Shown here piece after piece: positions 15,790 to 23,153 of a stretch of 64,000 nucleotides of DNA. The stretch comes from an uncultured Mycolicibacterium sp. GTDB lineage: Bacteria; Actinomycetota; Actinomycetes; Mycobacteriales; Mycobacteriaceae. Location of the stretch: NCBI RefSeq assembly GCF_937941905.1, contig NZ_CALDGS010000138.1:1-64000 (forward strand). The letters are read 5' to 3'. The notes below the pieces were generated by a model, which was not told where the DNA came from, made no database searches, and saw only the letters and a program-made list of their open reading frames with translations. The translations under genes were made by a program, and so were the position numbers. How positions within the stretch are numbered: the first letter of the stretch is position 1; each line of letters begins with the position of its first letter.

Positions 15790-16812
15790 CTACGGCGCGA
15801 GCGCGGCGACGACGGCGGCGGCGGGGCCGGGTGCCGCGCGCCGGAAGCCGGTGCCGGCCCAGATGTTGGTGCCGTGCGGGTCGCCGGCACGGGCCGCGGC
15901 GGCCCGCAGCGGGCCGGTCAGGTAGTGCACCTGCGGATAGCCCAGCGGTGCCTGCGCGTCGTGCTCGTCGCTGAACCGGTTGCGCAGCCCGCGCGCATAC
16001 CGGCCGGAGAACGCCTTGGTGACAACGGTTTCGGTGAAGGCGGGATCGGACAGCGCGGCCCGCTGCAGCGCCGCGGTACCGGCCTCGTCGGCGAGCAGGA
16101 ACGCGGTGCCGCACTGGGCGGCGACCGCACCGGCCGCCAGCACCCGGGCCACGTCGTCGGCGCCGGCCAGCCCGCCGGCGGCCAGCACCGGCACGTCCAC
16201 CGCCGCCCGCACCGCGGCCAGCAGCACCGCCAGCGGGTCGGTGCCGGGCGTGGCGAGCGGGTCGAAGGTGGCGCGGTGCCCGCCGGCGTCGGGGCCCTGC
16301 ACCACCAGCGCGTCCACCCCGGCCGCCACCGCCCGGCGGGCCTCGTCGGCGCTGGTGACCGATCCGACGGTGGTGATGCCGGCGGCCCGCAGCCGGGCCA
16401 CCTCGGCGGGCGCGGCCACCCCGAAGGTGAAGGACACCACCGCCGGCCGCAGGTCGGCGACCACGTCGAGCTTGGCCGACCAGGCGTCGTCGTCGTAGCG
16501 GGGCTCGCCCGGCTCGGCGCCGTAGCGCCGTGCCTCCCCGGCCAGCGCGGCGGCGTAGCGGGCCAGTGCCGCGTCGTCGACCGTGCTCGGGTGCGGCACG
16601 AACAGGTTCACCCCGAGCGGCCCGGTGGTCAGGGCCCGGGCGGCGGTGATCCGCTCGGCCAGCGCCTCGGCGGTCAGGTAGCCGGCGGCCAGGAAGCCCA
16701 GGCCGCCGGCCTCGGTCACCGCCGCGGCCAGCTCTGGCGTGGACGGCCCGCCGGCCATCGGCGCGGCGACCACCGGCCGGTCCAGGTCACGGAAGTCGAA
16801 CCGGGTGGTCAT
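15790..16812 (-). CDS. Nitronate monooxygenase-like FMN protein
   Basis: TIM-barrel FMN enzyme of the 2-nitropropane dioxygenase/nitronate monooxygenase family, 340 residues. Key segments: APMAGGPSTPELAAAVTEAG at the N-terminus, GPLGVNLFVP, the phosphate-binding VVQGPDAGGHRATF (about 180-193) and VLAAGGLAGADDVARVLAAG (about 219-238), and GTAFLLADEAGT. ATG 16812 overlaps the GNAT stop (ATGA). It oxidises nitronates or related compounds in characterised members; the substrate here is unknown. Confidence 0.88.
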   Translation of the reverse strand: MTTRFDFRDLDRPVVAAPMAGGPSTPELAAAVTEAGGLGFLAAGYLTAEALAERITAARALTTGPLGVNLFVPHPSTVDDAALARYAAALAGEARRYGAEPGEPRYDDDAWSAKLDVVADLRPAVVSFTFGVAAPAEVARLRAAGITTVGSVTSADEARRAVAAGVDALVVQGPDAGGHRATFDPLATPGTDPLAVLLAAVRAAVDVPVLAAGGLAGADDVARVLAAGAVAAQCGTAFLLADEAGTAALQRAALSDPAFTETVVTKAFSGRYARGLRNRFSDEHDAQAPLGYPQVHYLTGPLRAAAARAGDPHGTNIWAGTGFRRAAPGPAAAVVAALAP

Positions 16813-17336
16813 CGCACCGCCCTGGCGAACAGCAGCACATCCAGCGGCTCCGGGCCGATGGCGGGGAACACGGTGTGGCGCGCCAACCGCCCCTCCAGCC
16901 GCAGCCCGCACCGGCGCAGCAGCGCCGCCGACGCGCCGTTGTCGACGTGGCATATCGCGGCGATCCGGTACACCCGTGGATCGCGGGCCGCGACGTCGAT
17001 CATCATCCGCACCGCCTCCGTCATCAGTCCCCGGCCCCACCAGCCGTGGGCCAGGCAGTACCCGAACTCCACGATGTGCCGGACCGGCCGCCGGTAGCCG
17101 CACATCCCGACCACCCCGTCGCCGCCGTGCTCGACCAGCCAGGTGCGGTCGGTGCCGACGTTGAACACCTCGGTGATCACCCGGCGGGTCTCCGCGACGT
17201 CCGGGTGGGTGGGCCAGGACAGGTAGCGGGTCACCACGGGATCGGAGGTGACCCGTTCGAACAGCACCTCGGCGTCGTCGGGGCGCGGGGCGCGCAGCGT
17301 GACCCGCGCACCGGTCAACGGATCGACGGCCGCCAT
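16809..17336 (-). CDS. GNAT-family N-acetyltransferase (RimJ/RimL-like)
   Basis: Acetyl-CoA-dependent transferase of 175 residues with the RimJ/L-type fold: the N-terminal LTGARVTLRAPRPDDAEVLFER, the acetyl-CoA loop segment GYCLAHGWWGRGLMTEAVRM (about 92-111), and the C-terminal NGASAALLRRCGLRLEGRLARH. Its stop overlaps the next gene's start by 4 nt. The acceptor (ribosomal N-terminus or a small amine) cannot be told from sequence. Confidence 0.9.
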   Translation of the reverse strand: MAAVDPLTGARVTLRAPRPDDAEVLFERVTSDPVVTRYLSWPTHPDVAETRRVITEVFNVGTDRTWLVEHGGDGVVGMCGYRRPVRHIVEFGYCLAHGWWGRGLMTEAVRMMIDVAARDPRVYRIAAICHVDNGASAALLRRCGLRLEGRLARHTVFPAIGPEPLDVLLFARAVR

Positions 17337-17384
17337 ACCGTCATCCTGCCCCGTGCGGGGCCGGCCGGGGAACGGGTCCGGGCC

Positions 17385-17861
17385 TCAGGTGACGGTGTGG
17401 CCGCGCTGGGCCTCCTGGGTCCGGTAGTCGGCGGCGAGCTGCCGCACGTGCTCGGGCAGCTGCCCGGCGGCGACGTCGGCCAGGCTGGTGCGCTCGAGCA
17501 CCCAGCGCATGCTGGCCCGCAGCGCCCGCCACACGTCGGTCAGCGCGGTGGTCGGCCCGGTGTAGGGCAGATCGCCCAGCCCGATGTCGCGCACGCTGGC
17601 CAGCGGCCCGTCGATGCAGCGCAGCACGTCGGCGATGCTGATCTCGGCGGCCGGCCGGGCCAGCTCGTAGCCGCCCTCCCGGCCGCGGTGGCTGCGCACC
17701 AGCCGGGCGGTGCGCAGGTCGGACAGGATGTCGACGAGGAACTGCGCCGGGATGTTCTGCGCCCGGGCCAGGTCCTCGGTCTTGACCAGCGCCCCGTCGC
17801 CGGCGGCGGCGAGCTGCACCATCGCGCGAACGGCGTACTCCGCTTTGGCCGACATCCGCAT
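17385..17861 (-). CDS. Rrf2-family transcriptional regulator
   Basis: Winged-helix dimer of 158 residues. It starts MRMSAKAEYAVRAMVQLA, with HTH segment VKTEDLARAQNIPAQFLVDI and the wing SHRGREGGYELARP. It lacks the three clustered cysteines that hold [2Fe-2S] in IscR/NsrR (only one Cys, in VLRCIDG), so a CymR-like effector or protein partner is more likely. It sits just after cysD-cysNC-cysQ, as the equivalent gene (Rv1287) sits next to cysDN in M. tuberculosis, suggesting a role in sulfur control. A TAACCT -10 element (17868-17873) 6 nt before the ATG predicts a leaderless transcript. Confidence 0.9.
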   Translation of the reverse strand: MRMSAKAEYAVRAMVQLAAAGDGALVKTEDLARAQNIPAQFLVDILSDLRTARLVRSHRGREGGYELARPAAEISIADVLRCIDGPLASVRDIGLGDLPYTGPTTALTDVWRALRASMRWVLERTSLADVAAGQLPEHVRQLAADYRTQEAQRGHTVT

Positions 17862-17867
17862 CAGGCC

Positions 17868-17873
17868 AGGTTA
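17868..17873 (-). promoter_or_regulatory. -10 element of a leaderless rrf2 transcript
   Basis: Minus-strand TAACCT followed by 6 nt and the ATG at 17861; no ribosome-binding site is present. Confidence 0.5.
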
Positions 17874-17922
17874 GCCGGGCGGTACCGGGAATCCGGTGCG
17901 GTCCCCCCGAACCGTGCCGCCG

Positions 17923-18663
17923 TCAGCGCGGCTGCGCGGCGATGGCCGCCAGCACCGCGTCGGCCAGCTCCGGCCGGCACACCACCAGGTCGGGCAGCCG
18001 CGGTTCGGCGTTGTTGTAGCGCAGCGGCGAGCCGTCGATGCGGCTGGTGTGCAGCCCGGCCGCCCGGGCCACCGCGACCGGGGCGGCGGAGTCCCACTCG
18101 TACTGGCCGCCGGCGTGCACGTACACGTCGGCGCGGCCGGTCACCACCGCGGCCACCTTGGCGCCGGCCGAGCCCATCTCCACCAGCGTGCCGTCCAGGG
18201 CCGCACACACCCCGACCGCCAGCGCCGGTGGCCGGCTCCGGGACACCACCACGCGCGGCCGCGGCGGAGCCGGCGGCGGGGCGGGCACGTCCGGGGTCGC
18301 CAGGGTCAGCCCCTGAGCGGGCAGCGCCACCGCACCGGCGACGAGCTCGCCGTCGGCCCACAGCGCGACGTGCACCGCCCAGTCGTCGCGGCCGGGTTCG
18401 CCGAACTCCCGGGTGCCGTCGAGCGGGTCGACGATCCACACCCGCGACACCCCGAGCCGGGCCGGATCGTCGGCGCCCTCCTCGCTCAGCACCGCGTCCC
18501 CGGGTCGCAACCGGCCCAACTCGGCCGTCAGGAACTCGTGGGAACGCTTGTCCCCGGCGGCCTTCCGTTCCGCCTCCGGGGCGTCCGCGAGCTCCTCGCG
18601 CACCGACAGCAGCAGCCGGCCCGCGCCGGCGGCCAACTCCGCGGCCAGCCGGTGGTCGCTCAT
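17923..18663 (-). CDS. cysQ: 3'-phosphoadenosine 5'-phosphate phosphatase CysQ
   Basis: Inositol-monophosphatase-fold, Mg-dependent enzyme of 246 residues. It dephosphorylates PAP (and PAPS), the by-product of sulfotransfer. Metal-binding motifs: VLSEEGADD (about 66-74), WIVDPLDGTREF (about 85-96) and the C-terminal WDSAAPVAVARAAGL. ATG 18663 overlaps the cysNC stop (ATGA), so it is translated with the sulfate-activation enzymes. In M. tuberculosis cysQ is elsewhere (Rv2131c), so this operon placement is a useful difference. Confidence 0.92.
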   Translation of the reverse strand: MSDHRLAAELAAGAGRLLLSVREELADAPEAERKAAGDKRSHEFLTAELGRLRPGDAVLSEEGADDPARLGVSRVWIVDPLDGTREFGEPGRDDWAVHVALWADGELVAGAVALPAQGLTLATPDVPAPPPAPPRPRVVVSRSRPPALAVGVCAALDGTLVEMGSAGAKVAAVVTGRADVYVHAGGQYEWDSAAPVAVARAAGLHTSRIDGSPLRYNNAEPRLPDLVVCRPELADAVLAAIAAQPR

Positions 18664-20534
18664 CCCTGCCTGCCCAGCAGGTCGACGATGAACTGCGCGT
18701 TCTCCTCCAGCGTGTGGTCCGGGGTGAGCCGCAGATCCGGGTTGCGCGGCCGCTGGTAGGGGCTGTCGATACCGGTGAAGTGGGTGATCTCGCCGCGCCG
18801 GGCCTTGGCGTACAGGCCCTTCGGGTCGCGGCGCTCGCAGTCCTCCAGCGGGGTGTCGCAGAACACCTCGTAGAACGGGATCCCGGCCTCCTCGTGCACC
18901 CGGCGGGCCAGCTCGCGGTGCTCGTGCAGCGGGCTGATCGCCGGCACCAGCACGATCTGGCCGGAGTCGGCCAGGATCACCGCGATGTGGGCGAGCCGGC
19001 GCAGGTTCTCGGCCCGGTCGGCCATGGAGAAGCCCAGGTCGGCGTTGATGCCGTGGCGCAGGTTGTCGCCGTCGAGCACGTATGCGGGCCGGCCGCGCTC
19101 CAGCAGCAGCCGTTCGGCCAGCATGGCCACCGAGGACTTGCCCGCCCCCGACAGCCCGGTCAGCCACACCGTCGAGCCCGTGCTGAGCCGGTCGGCCGCG
19201 GTGACCAGCGACTGGTGCCGCACCACGTTGGGGCTGGTGACCTGGCGGCGGCTGCGCTGCACCATGCCGGCCGCGACGGTGCCGTTGGTGACCGGGTCGA
19301 TCAGGATGAACGCGCCGGTGGCCTGGTTGCGCTGGTACTCGTCGAGCAGCAGCGGAGTCTGGCTGCGCAGCGAGATCCGGCCCAGCTCATTGAGTTTCAG
19401 CGCGGTGGCGGACTTGTCGCGTTCCAGCGTGTTGACGTCGAGGCGGTAGTGCAGGTCGGTCACCCGCACCCGGGCGGTGCGGGTGGTGTGCTTGATGAGG
19501 TAGTCGCGACCGGGCTCGAGCGCGGAGTCGTCGGCCATCCAGCACACCACGGCCTCGAAGTCCTGGGTGACCTCCGGCCGGTTGTCCGGGTGGACGAACA
19601 TGTCGCCGCGGGAGATGTCGATGTCGTCGGCGATGCTGATCGACACCGCCATCGGCGGGAACGCCTCGGCGACCGGGCCGTCCGGGCCGTCGATCGCGGT
19701 GATCCGGGAGGTCCTGCCGCCGGGCAGCACCACGATCTCGTCGCCGGGGCGCAGCACGCCGCTGGCCACCGTGCCGGCGTAGCTGCGGTGGTCCTGGTGC
19801 TCACGGGTGTGCGGGCGGATGACGTACTGCACCGGGAACCGCGCGTCGACCAGGTTGCGGTCGGCGGCGATGGACACCTCCTCGAGGTGGCGCAGCAGCG
19901 ACGGGCCCTCGTACCAGGGCGCGCGGTCGGACTTGTCGACGACGTTGTCGCCGTGCAGGGCCGACATCGGGATCGCCGTCACGTCGTTGAGATCGAGCCG
20001 GGTGGTGAACTCGACGAACTCGTCGCGGATGGCCTCGAACCGCTGCTGGTCCCAGTCGATGAGGTCCATCTTGTTGACCGCGAGCACCACGTGCTTGACG
20101 CCGAGCAGCGAGGCCAGGAAGGCGTGCCGGCGGGACTGCTCGAGCAGGCCGTTGCGGGCGTCGACGAGCACGATCACCAGGTGCGCGGTGGAGGCGCCGG
20201 TGACCATGTTGCGGGTGTACTGGATGTGCCCCGGGGTGTCGGCGATGATGAATTTCCGCTTGGCCGTGGCGAAGTAGCGGTACGCGACGTCGATGGTGAT
20301 GCCCTGCTCGCGCTCGGCGCGCAGCCCGTCGGTGACCAGGGCCAGGTCGGTGTAGTCGTGACCGCGCTCGCGGGAGGTGCGCTCCACGGCGGCCAACTGG
20401 TCCTCCATCACCGCCTTGGAGTCGTAGAGCAGCCGGCCGATGAGGGTGGACTTGCCGTCGTCGACCGAGCCGGCGGTGGCGATGCGCAGCAGCGTGGTCG
20501 GCGCGGCCAGGCTCTCGGTCAGCGTCTGCGTCAT
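18660..20534 (-). CDS. cysN: Bifunctional ATP-sulfurylase GTPase subunit / APS kinase (CysNC)
   Basis: The product has 624 residues. The N-terminal GTPase module (CysN) carries G1 GSVDDGKSTLIGRLL (about 23-37), DTPGHIQYTRNMVTGA and NKMDLIDW; it drives CysD-catalysed APS formation. The C-terminal CysC APS-kinase domain has Walker A WLTGLSGAGKSSVAM (about 450-464) and DGDNLRHGINADLGFS, producing PAPS. ATG 20534 shares one base with the cysD stop (TGATG). The fusion of N and C is the usual mycobacterial form. Confidence 0.96.
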   Translation of the reverse strand: MTQTLTESLAAPTTLLRIATAGSVDDGKSTLIGRLLYDSKAVMEDQLAAVERTSRERGHDYTDLALVTDGLRAEREQGITIDVAYRYFATAKRKFIIADTPGHIQYTRNMVTGASTAHLVIVLVDARNGLLEQSRRHAFLASLLGVKHVVLAVNKMDLIDWDQQRFEAIRDEFVEFTTRLDLNDVTAIPMSALHGDNVVDKSDRAPWYEGPSLLRHLEEVSIAADRNLVDARFPVQYVIRPHTREHQDHRSYAGTVASGVLRPGDEIVVLPGGRTSRITAIDGPDGPVAEAFPPMAVSISIADDIDISRGDMFVHPDNRPEVTQDFEAVVCWMADDSALEPGRDYLIKHTTRTARVRVTDLHYRLDVNTLERDKSATALKLNELGRISLRSQTPLLLDEYQRNQATGAFILIDPVTNGTVAAGMVQRSRRQVTSPNVVRHQSLVTAADRLSTGSTVWLTGLSGAGKSSVAMLAERLLLERGRPAYVLDGDNLRHGINADLGFSMADRAENLRRLAHIAVILADSGQIVLVPAISPLHEHRELARRVHEEAGIPFYEVFCDTPLEDCERRDPKGLYAKARRGEITHFTGIDSPYQRPRNPDLRLTPDHTLEENAQFIVDLLGRQG

Positions 20535-21463
20535 CAGAAGTAGCCCTCCCGCTTGCGGTCCTCCATGCCGGCCTCGGAGATGCGGTCGTCGGCGCGGGTG
20601 GCGCCGCGCTCGGTCAGCCGCGACACCGCGGTCTCGGCGATCACCTCGTCGACGGTGGCGGCGGTGGACTCCACGCACCCGGTGCAGGTGACGTCGCCGA
20701 CGGTGCGGAACCGCACCGAGGTCTCGAACACCTCCTCGTCGGGGCGCGGCTGCATGTACCGGTGCACCGCCAGCAGCATCCCGTCGCGGCGGAACACCTT
20801 GCGCCGGTGGGCGTAGTAGATGGACGGCAGCTTGATGTTCTCCTGGCCGATGTAGGCCCAGATGTCGTACTCGGTCCAGTTCGACAGCGGGAACACCCGG
20901 ATGTGCTCGCCCTTGTGGTGGCGGCCGTTGTAGAGGTTCCACAGCTCGGGCCGCTGGTTCTTCGGGTCCCACTGGCCGAACTCGTCGCGGAAGCTGAACA
21001 CCCGTTCCTTGGCGCGGGCCTTCTCCTCGTCGCGGCGGGCCCCGCCGAAGGCGGCGTCGAACTTGTTCTCCCGGATGGCGCGCAGCAGCGTGACGGTCTG
21101 CAGCGGGTTGCGCGACGGCCCCTTGTCCACCACCCGGCCGGCGTCGATGTCGTCCTGGACCTTGGCGACGACCAGGCGCACCCCGGTCTCGGCGACCAGC
21201 TCGTCGCGGGCCTGCAGCACTTCCTCGAAGTTGTGTCCGGTGTCGACGTGCATCACCGGGAACGGCGGGCGGCCGGGCCGGAACGCCTTGCACGCCAGGT
21301 GCAGCATGACGATGGAGTCCTTGCCGCCGGAGAACAGCAGCACGGGCCGCTCGAACTCGGCGGCCACCTCGCGGATGATGTGGATCGCCTCCGCCTCGAG
21401 CGAGCGGAGGTGGCTCAGTTCGTACCGTCCGGGCGCGACGGCCTGCTCGGGTGCCAGGGTCAT
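20534..21463 (-). CDS. cysD: Sulfate adenylyltransferase subunit 2
   Basis: Adenylylates sulfate to APS together with CysN. It has 309 residues in the PP-loop ATPase fold: LLFSGGKDSIVMLHLACKAF (about 43-62) is the PP-motif, with FPVMHVDTGHNFEEV next, then GGARRDEEKARAKERVFSFR and FPLSNWTEYDIWAYI. The ATG at 21463 follows GAGG and overlaps a 15-codon upstream ORF by 4 nt. A dyad and a TTGACA element lie upstream. Confidence 0.96.
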   Translation of the reverse strand: MTLAPEQAVAPGRYELSHLRSLEAEAIHIIREVAAEFERPVLLFSGGKDSIVMLHLACKAFRPGRPPFPVMHVDTGHNFEEVLQARDELVAETGVRLVVAKVQDDIDAGRVVDKGPSRNPLQTVTLLRAIRENKFDAAFGGARRDEEKARAKERVFSFRDEFGQWDPKNQRPELWNLYNGRHHKGEHIRVFPLSNWTEYDIWAYIGQENIKLPSIYYAHRRKVFRRDGMLLAVHRYMQPRPDEEVFETSVRFRTVGDVTCTGCVESTAATVDEVIAETAVSRLTERGATRADDRISEAGMEDRKREGYF

Positions 21464-21507
21464 CGCATCCTCGTAAAGTTGGTAGGACTGGTCAGAATTA
21501 CAGCCAT
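21460..21507 (-). CDS. 15-codon upstream ORF coupled to cysD
   Basis: ATG 21507 to TGA 21462-21460 encodes MAVILTSPTNFTRMR. Its stop overlaps the cysD start as ATGA. It lies inside the inverted repeat and about 7 nt after a weak -10 candidate, so it may be read as a leaderless mRNA whose translation feeds cysD. It contains no cysteine, unlike the poly-Cys leader ORFs described for some mycobacterial sulfur operons. Confidence 0.45.
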   Translation of the reverse strand: MAVILTSPTNFTRMR

Positions 21508-21528
21508 AACCAGGTATGGAACCAGTCC
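21485..21528. promoter_or_regulatory. Inverted repeat in the cysD promoter/leader region
   Basis: GGACTGGT (21485-21492) and ACCAGTCC (21521-21528) are perfect 8-bp arms around a 28-nt centre that itself contains CATAACCAGGTATG. A minus-strand TTGACA (21545-21540) sits just upstream as a -35. The arrangement suits an operator (for the neighbouring Rrf2 or a LysR/CysB type) or an RNA stem over the upstream ORF. Confidence 0.55.
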
Positions 21529-21599
21529 GCGCCCCGCGCTGTCAACGTGGGGCGCTTTCCCCGGGCGGGCGCCGAGACCCGATCGTGACCGGGCGACCC

Positions 21600-21605
21600 T
21601 ACAGT
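21600..21605 (+). promoter_or_regulatory. -10 element before the DUF732 gene
   Basis: TACAGT within CCCTACAGTGGG, giving a leader of about 63 nt to the GTG at 21675. No -35 is evident. Confidence 0.4.
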
Positions 21606-21674
21606 GGGCAGCACCCCGGGCCGGTGACGAACCCGCCGGTAACGAACGCGACGGGCACAGCGAAAGAGAGAGTT

Positions 21675-21992
21675 GTGAGCCGATCCCCTCTGCGCGGTGC
21701 GGTGCTGGCGACGGGTGCCGTCGTTGCCCTTGCCGGCCTGCCGATGCCCGCCGCGGGCGCCCAGCCCGCCCCCGAGTTCTGCGTGGCGATGGCGCGCGCC
21801 GGGGTCGGTACCGACTGCGCCACCCTGCTCGGCTGGGGCCGGCAGGTGTGCGCCGAGTACGACCGCGGGGCGACCTGGGACGCGGTGGCCGCCGCGCTCG
21901 ACGTCCGCACCGGCGACGAGATGCTGTCGAACTTCGTGATCGCGGGCGCGCCGATGTATCTGTGCCCGCAGCACCGCGACAAGAACCCGTAA
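21675..21992 (+). CDS. Secreted DUF732-type protein
   Basis: Small exported protein of 105 residues. A Sec signal peptide (charged start, hydrophobic AVLATGAVVALAGLPMPAAG, AGA cleavage near residue 29) precedes a mature domain of about 75 residues with four cysteines (EFC, TDC, QVC, YLC), two likely disulfides. The spacing and the GWGRQVCAEYDRG segment match the mycobacterial DUF732 family, of unknown function. GTG 21675 follows GAAAGAGAGAG. It occupies the position where M. tuberculosis carries carbonic anhydrase Rv1284. A hairpin follows its stop. Confidence 0.8.
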   Translation: MSRSPLRGAVLATGAVVALAGLPMPAAGAQPAPEFCVAMARAGVGTDCATLLGWGRQVCAEYDRGATWDAVAAALDVRTGDEMLSNFVIAGAPMYLCPQHRDKNP

Positions 21993-22011
21993 CGGTCCCC
22001 CGCTCTTCCCC

Positions 22012-22043
22012 CCGCGAACAGACGCGTAACCCCCCGTTCGCGG
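22012..22043. terminator. Hairpin after DUF732 gene, with a repeated motif
   Basis: CCGCGAAC (22012-22019) pairs with GTTCGCGG (22036-22043). The left arm is part of GCGAACAGACGCGTAA (22014-22029), a motif seen again at 28871-28885. Probable terminator or repeat; the remaining 22044-22131 shows nothing else. Confidence 0.5.
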
Positions 22044-22131
22044 CCCGGCGCGGGGGATTTCACGTCCGCTCGCGGGAGAAAGGGCACGCGTGGTCGGGCG
22101 CGCCCGGTCGGCCGGGAGCGGCCCGATCTCC

Positions 22132-22137
22132 TACCCT
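22132..22137 (+). promoter_or_regulatory. -10 element of the opp leader
   Basis: TACCCT, then 6 nt, then the ATG of the small ORF at 22144; predicts a leaderless transcript start. Confidence 0.45.
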
Positions 22138-22143
22138 GAGCCC

Positions 22144-22176
22144 ATGCACGGTCCGGAGCACGGGATCCGCCGGTGA
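22144..22176 (+). CDS. 10-codon leaderless upstream ORF coupled to oppB
   Basis: ATG 22144 encodes MHGPEHGIRR and stops at TGA 22174-22176, overlapping the oppB GTG (22173) as GTGA. oppB has no convincing ribosome-binding site of its own, so its translation may depend on ribosomes finishing this peptide. Confidence 0.45.
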   Translation: MHGPEHGIRR

Positions 22177-23153
22177 CCCGTTTCCTGGCGCGCCGGCTGC
22201 TCAACTACGTGGTGCTGCTGGTGCTGGCGTCCTTCCTCACCTTCGCGCTGGCCTCGTGGTTCTTCGAACCGCTCGACGCGCTGCTGCAGCGCAACCCGCG
22301 CCCGCCGCAGTCGACCATCGACGCCAAGGCCGCCGAACTCGGCCTGGACAAGCCCATCCCGGTGCGCTACCTCGACTGGGCGGCCGGGGCGGTGCGCGGC
22401 GACTTCGGCACCACGGTGACCGGCCAGCCGGTGGCCGAGGAACTGTGGCGGCGGGTCGGGGTGAGCCTGCGGCTGGTGCTCATCGGCTCGGTGGTCGGCA
22501 CCGTGGTCGGGGTGGCCGTCGGCGCGTGGGGCGCGATCCGCCAGTACCGGCTCTCCGACCGGGTGATCACCACGCTGTCGCTGCTGATCATCAGCGCGCC
22601 GGTGTTCGTCATCGCCAACCTGCTCATCCTGGCCGCGCTGAACGTCAACTCGGTGCTCGGCGTGCAGCTGTTCGAGTACATCGGCGAGACCTCCCCGGAC
22701 GCGGTGGGCGGGCCCTGGGACCGGTTCGTCGACCGGGTGCAGCACCTCGTCCTGCCCACCGTCACGCTCGCGCTCGGCTCGATCGCCGGGTACAGCCGCT
22801 ACCAGCGCAACGCCATGCTCGACGTGCTCGGCCAGGACTTCATCCGCACCGCCCGCGCCAAGGGGCTGACCCGGCGCCGGGCGCTGCTCAAGCACGGGCT
22901 GCGCACCGCGCTGATCCCGATGGCCACGCTGTTCGCCTACGGCTTCGGCGCGCTGATCACCGGGGCGGTGTTCACCGAGAAGATCTTCGGCTGGCACGGC
23001 GTCGGCGAGTGGTGGATCCAGGGCATCACCAACCAGGACACCAACGTGGTGGTGGCCATCACCGTGCTCAGCGGGGTGGCGATCCTGCTGGCCGGGCTGC
23101 TGTCCGACGTCATCTACGCCGCACTGGACCCGAGAGTGCGGGTGGGCGCATGA
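22173..23153 (+). CDS. oppB: Oligopeptide ABC transporter permease OppB
   Basis: Inner-membrane permease of 326 residues with six predicted helices and the binding-protein-dependent transport signature around NAMLDVLGQDFIRTARAKGL (about 212-231; EAA loop contacting the ATPase). It starts TRFLARRLLNYVVLLVLASF. GTG 22173 overlaps a 10-codon ORF. It overlaps oppC by 4 nt. Imports peptides (glutathione and others in M. tuberculosis). Confidence 0.94.
   Translation: MTRFLARRLLNYVVLLVLASFLTFALASWFFEPLDALLQRNPRPPQSTIDAKAAELGLDKPIPVRYLDWAAGAVRGDFGTTVTGQPVAEELWRRVGVSLRLVLIGSVVGTVVGVAVGAWGAIRQYRLSDRVITTLSLLIISAPVFVIANLLILAALNVNSVLGVQLFEYIGETSPDAVGGPWDRFVDRVQHLVLPTVTLALGSIAGYSRYQRNAMLDVLGQDFIRTARAKGLTRRRALLKHGLRTALIPMATLFAYGFGALITGAVFTEKIFGWHGVGEWWIQGITNQDTNVVVAITVLSGVAILLAGLLSDVIYAALDPRVRVGA

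Noticed and set aside
16875..20543. A 1222-codon plus-strand open frame opposite GNAT, rrf2, cysQ and cysNC
   Set aside because: Composition is that of an antisense frame; the minus-strand genes carry all recognisable motifs.
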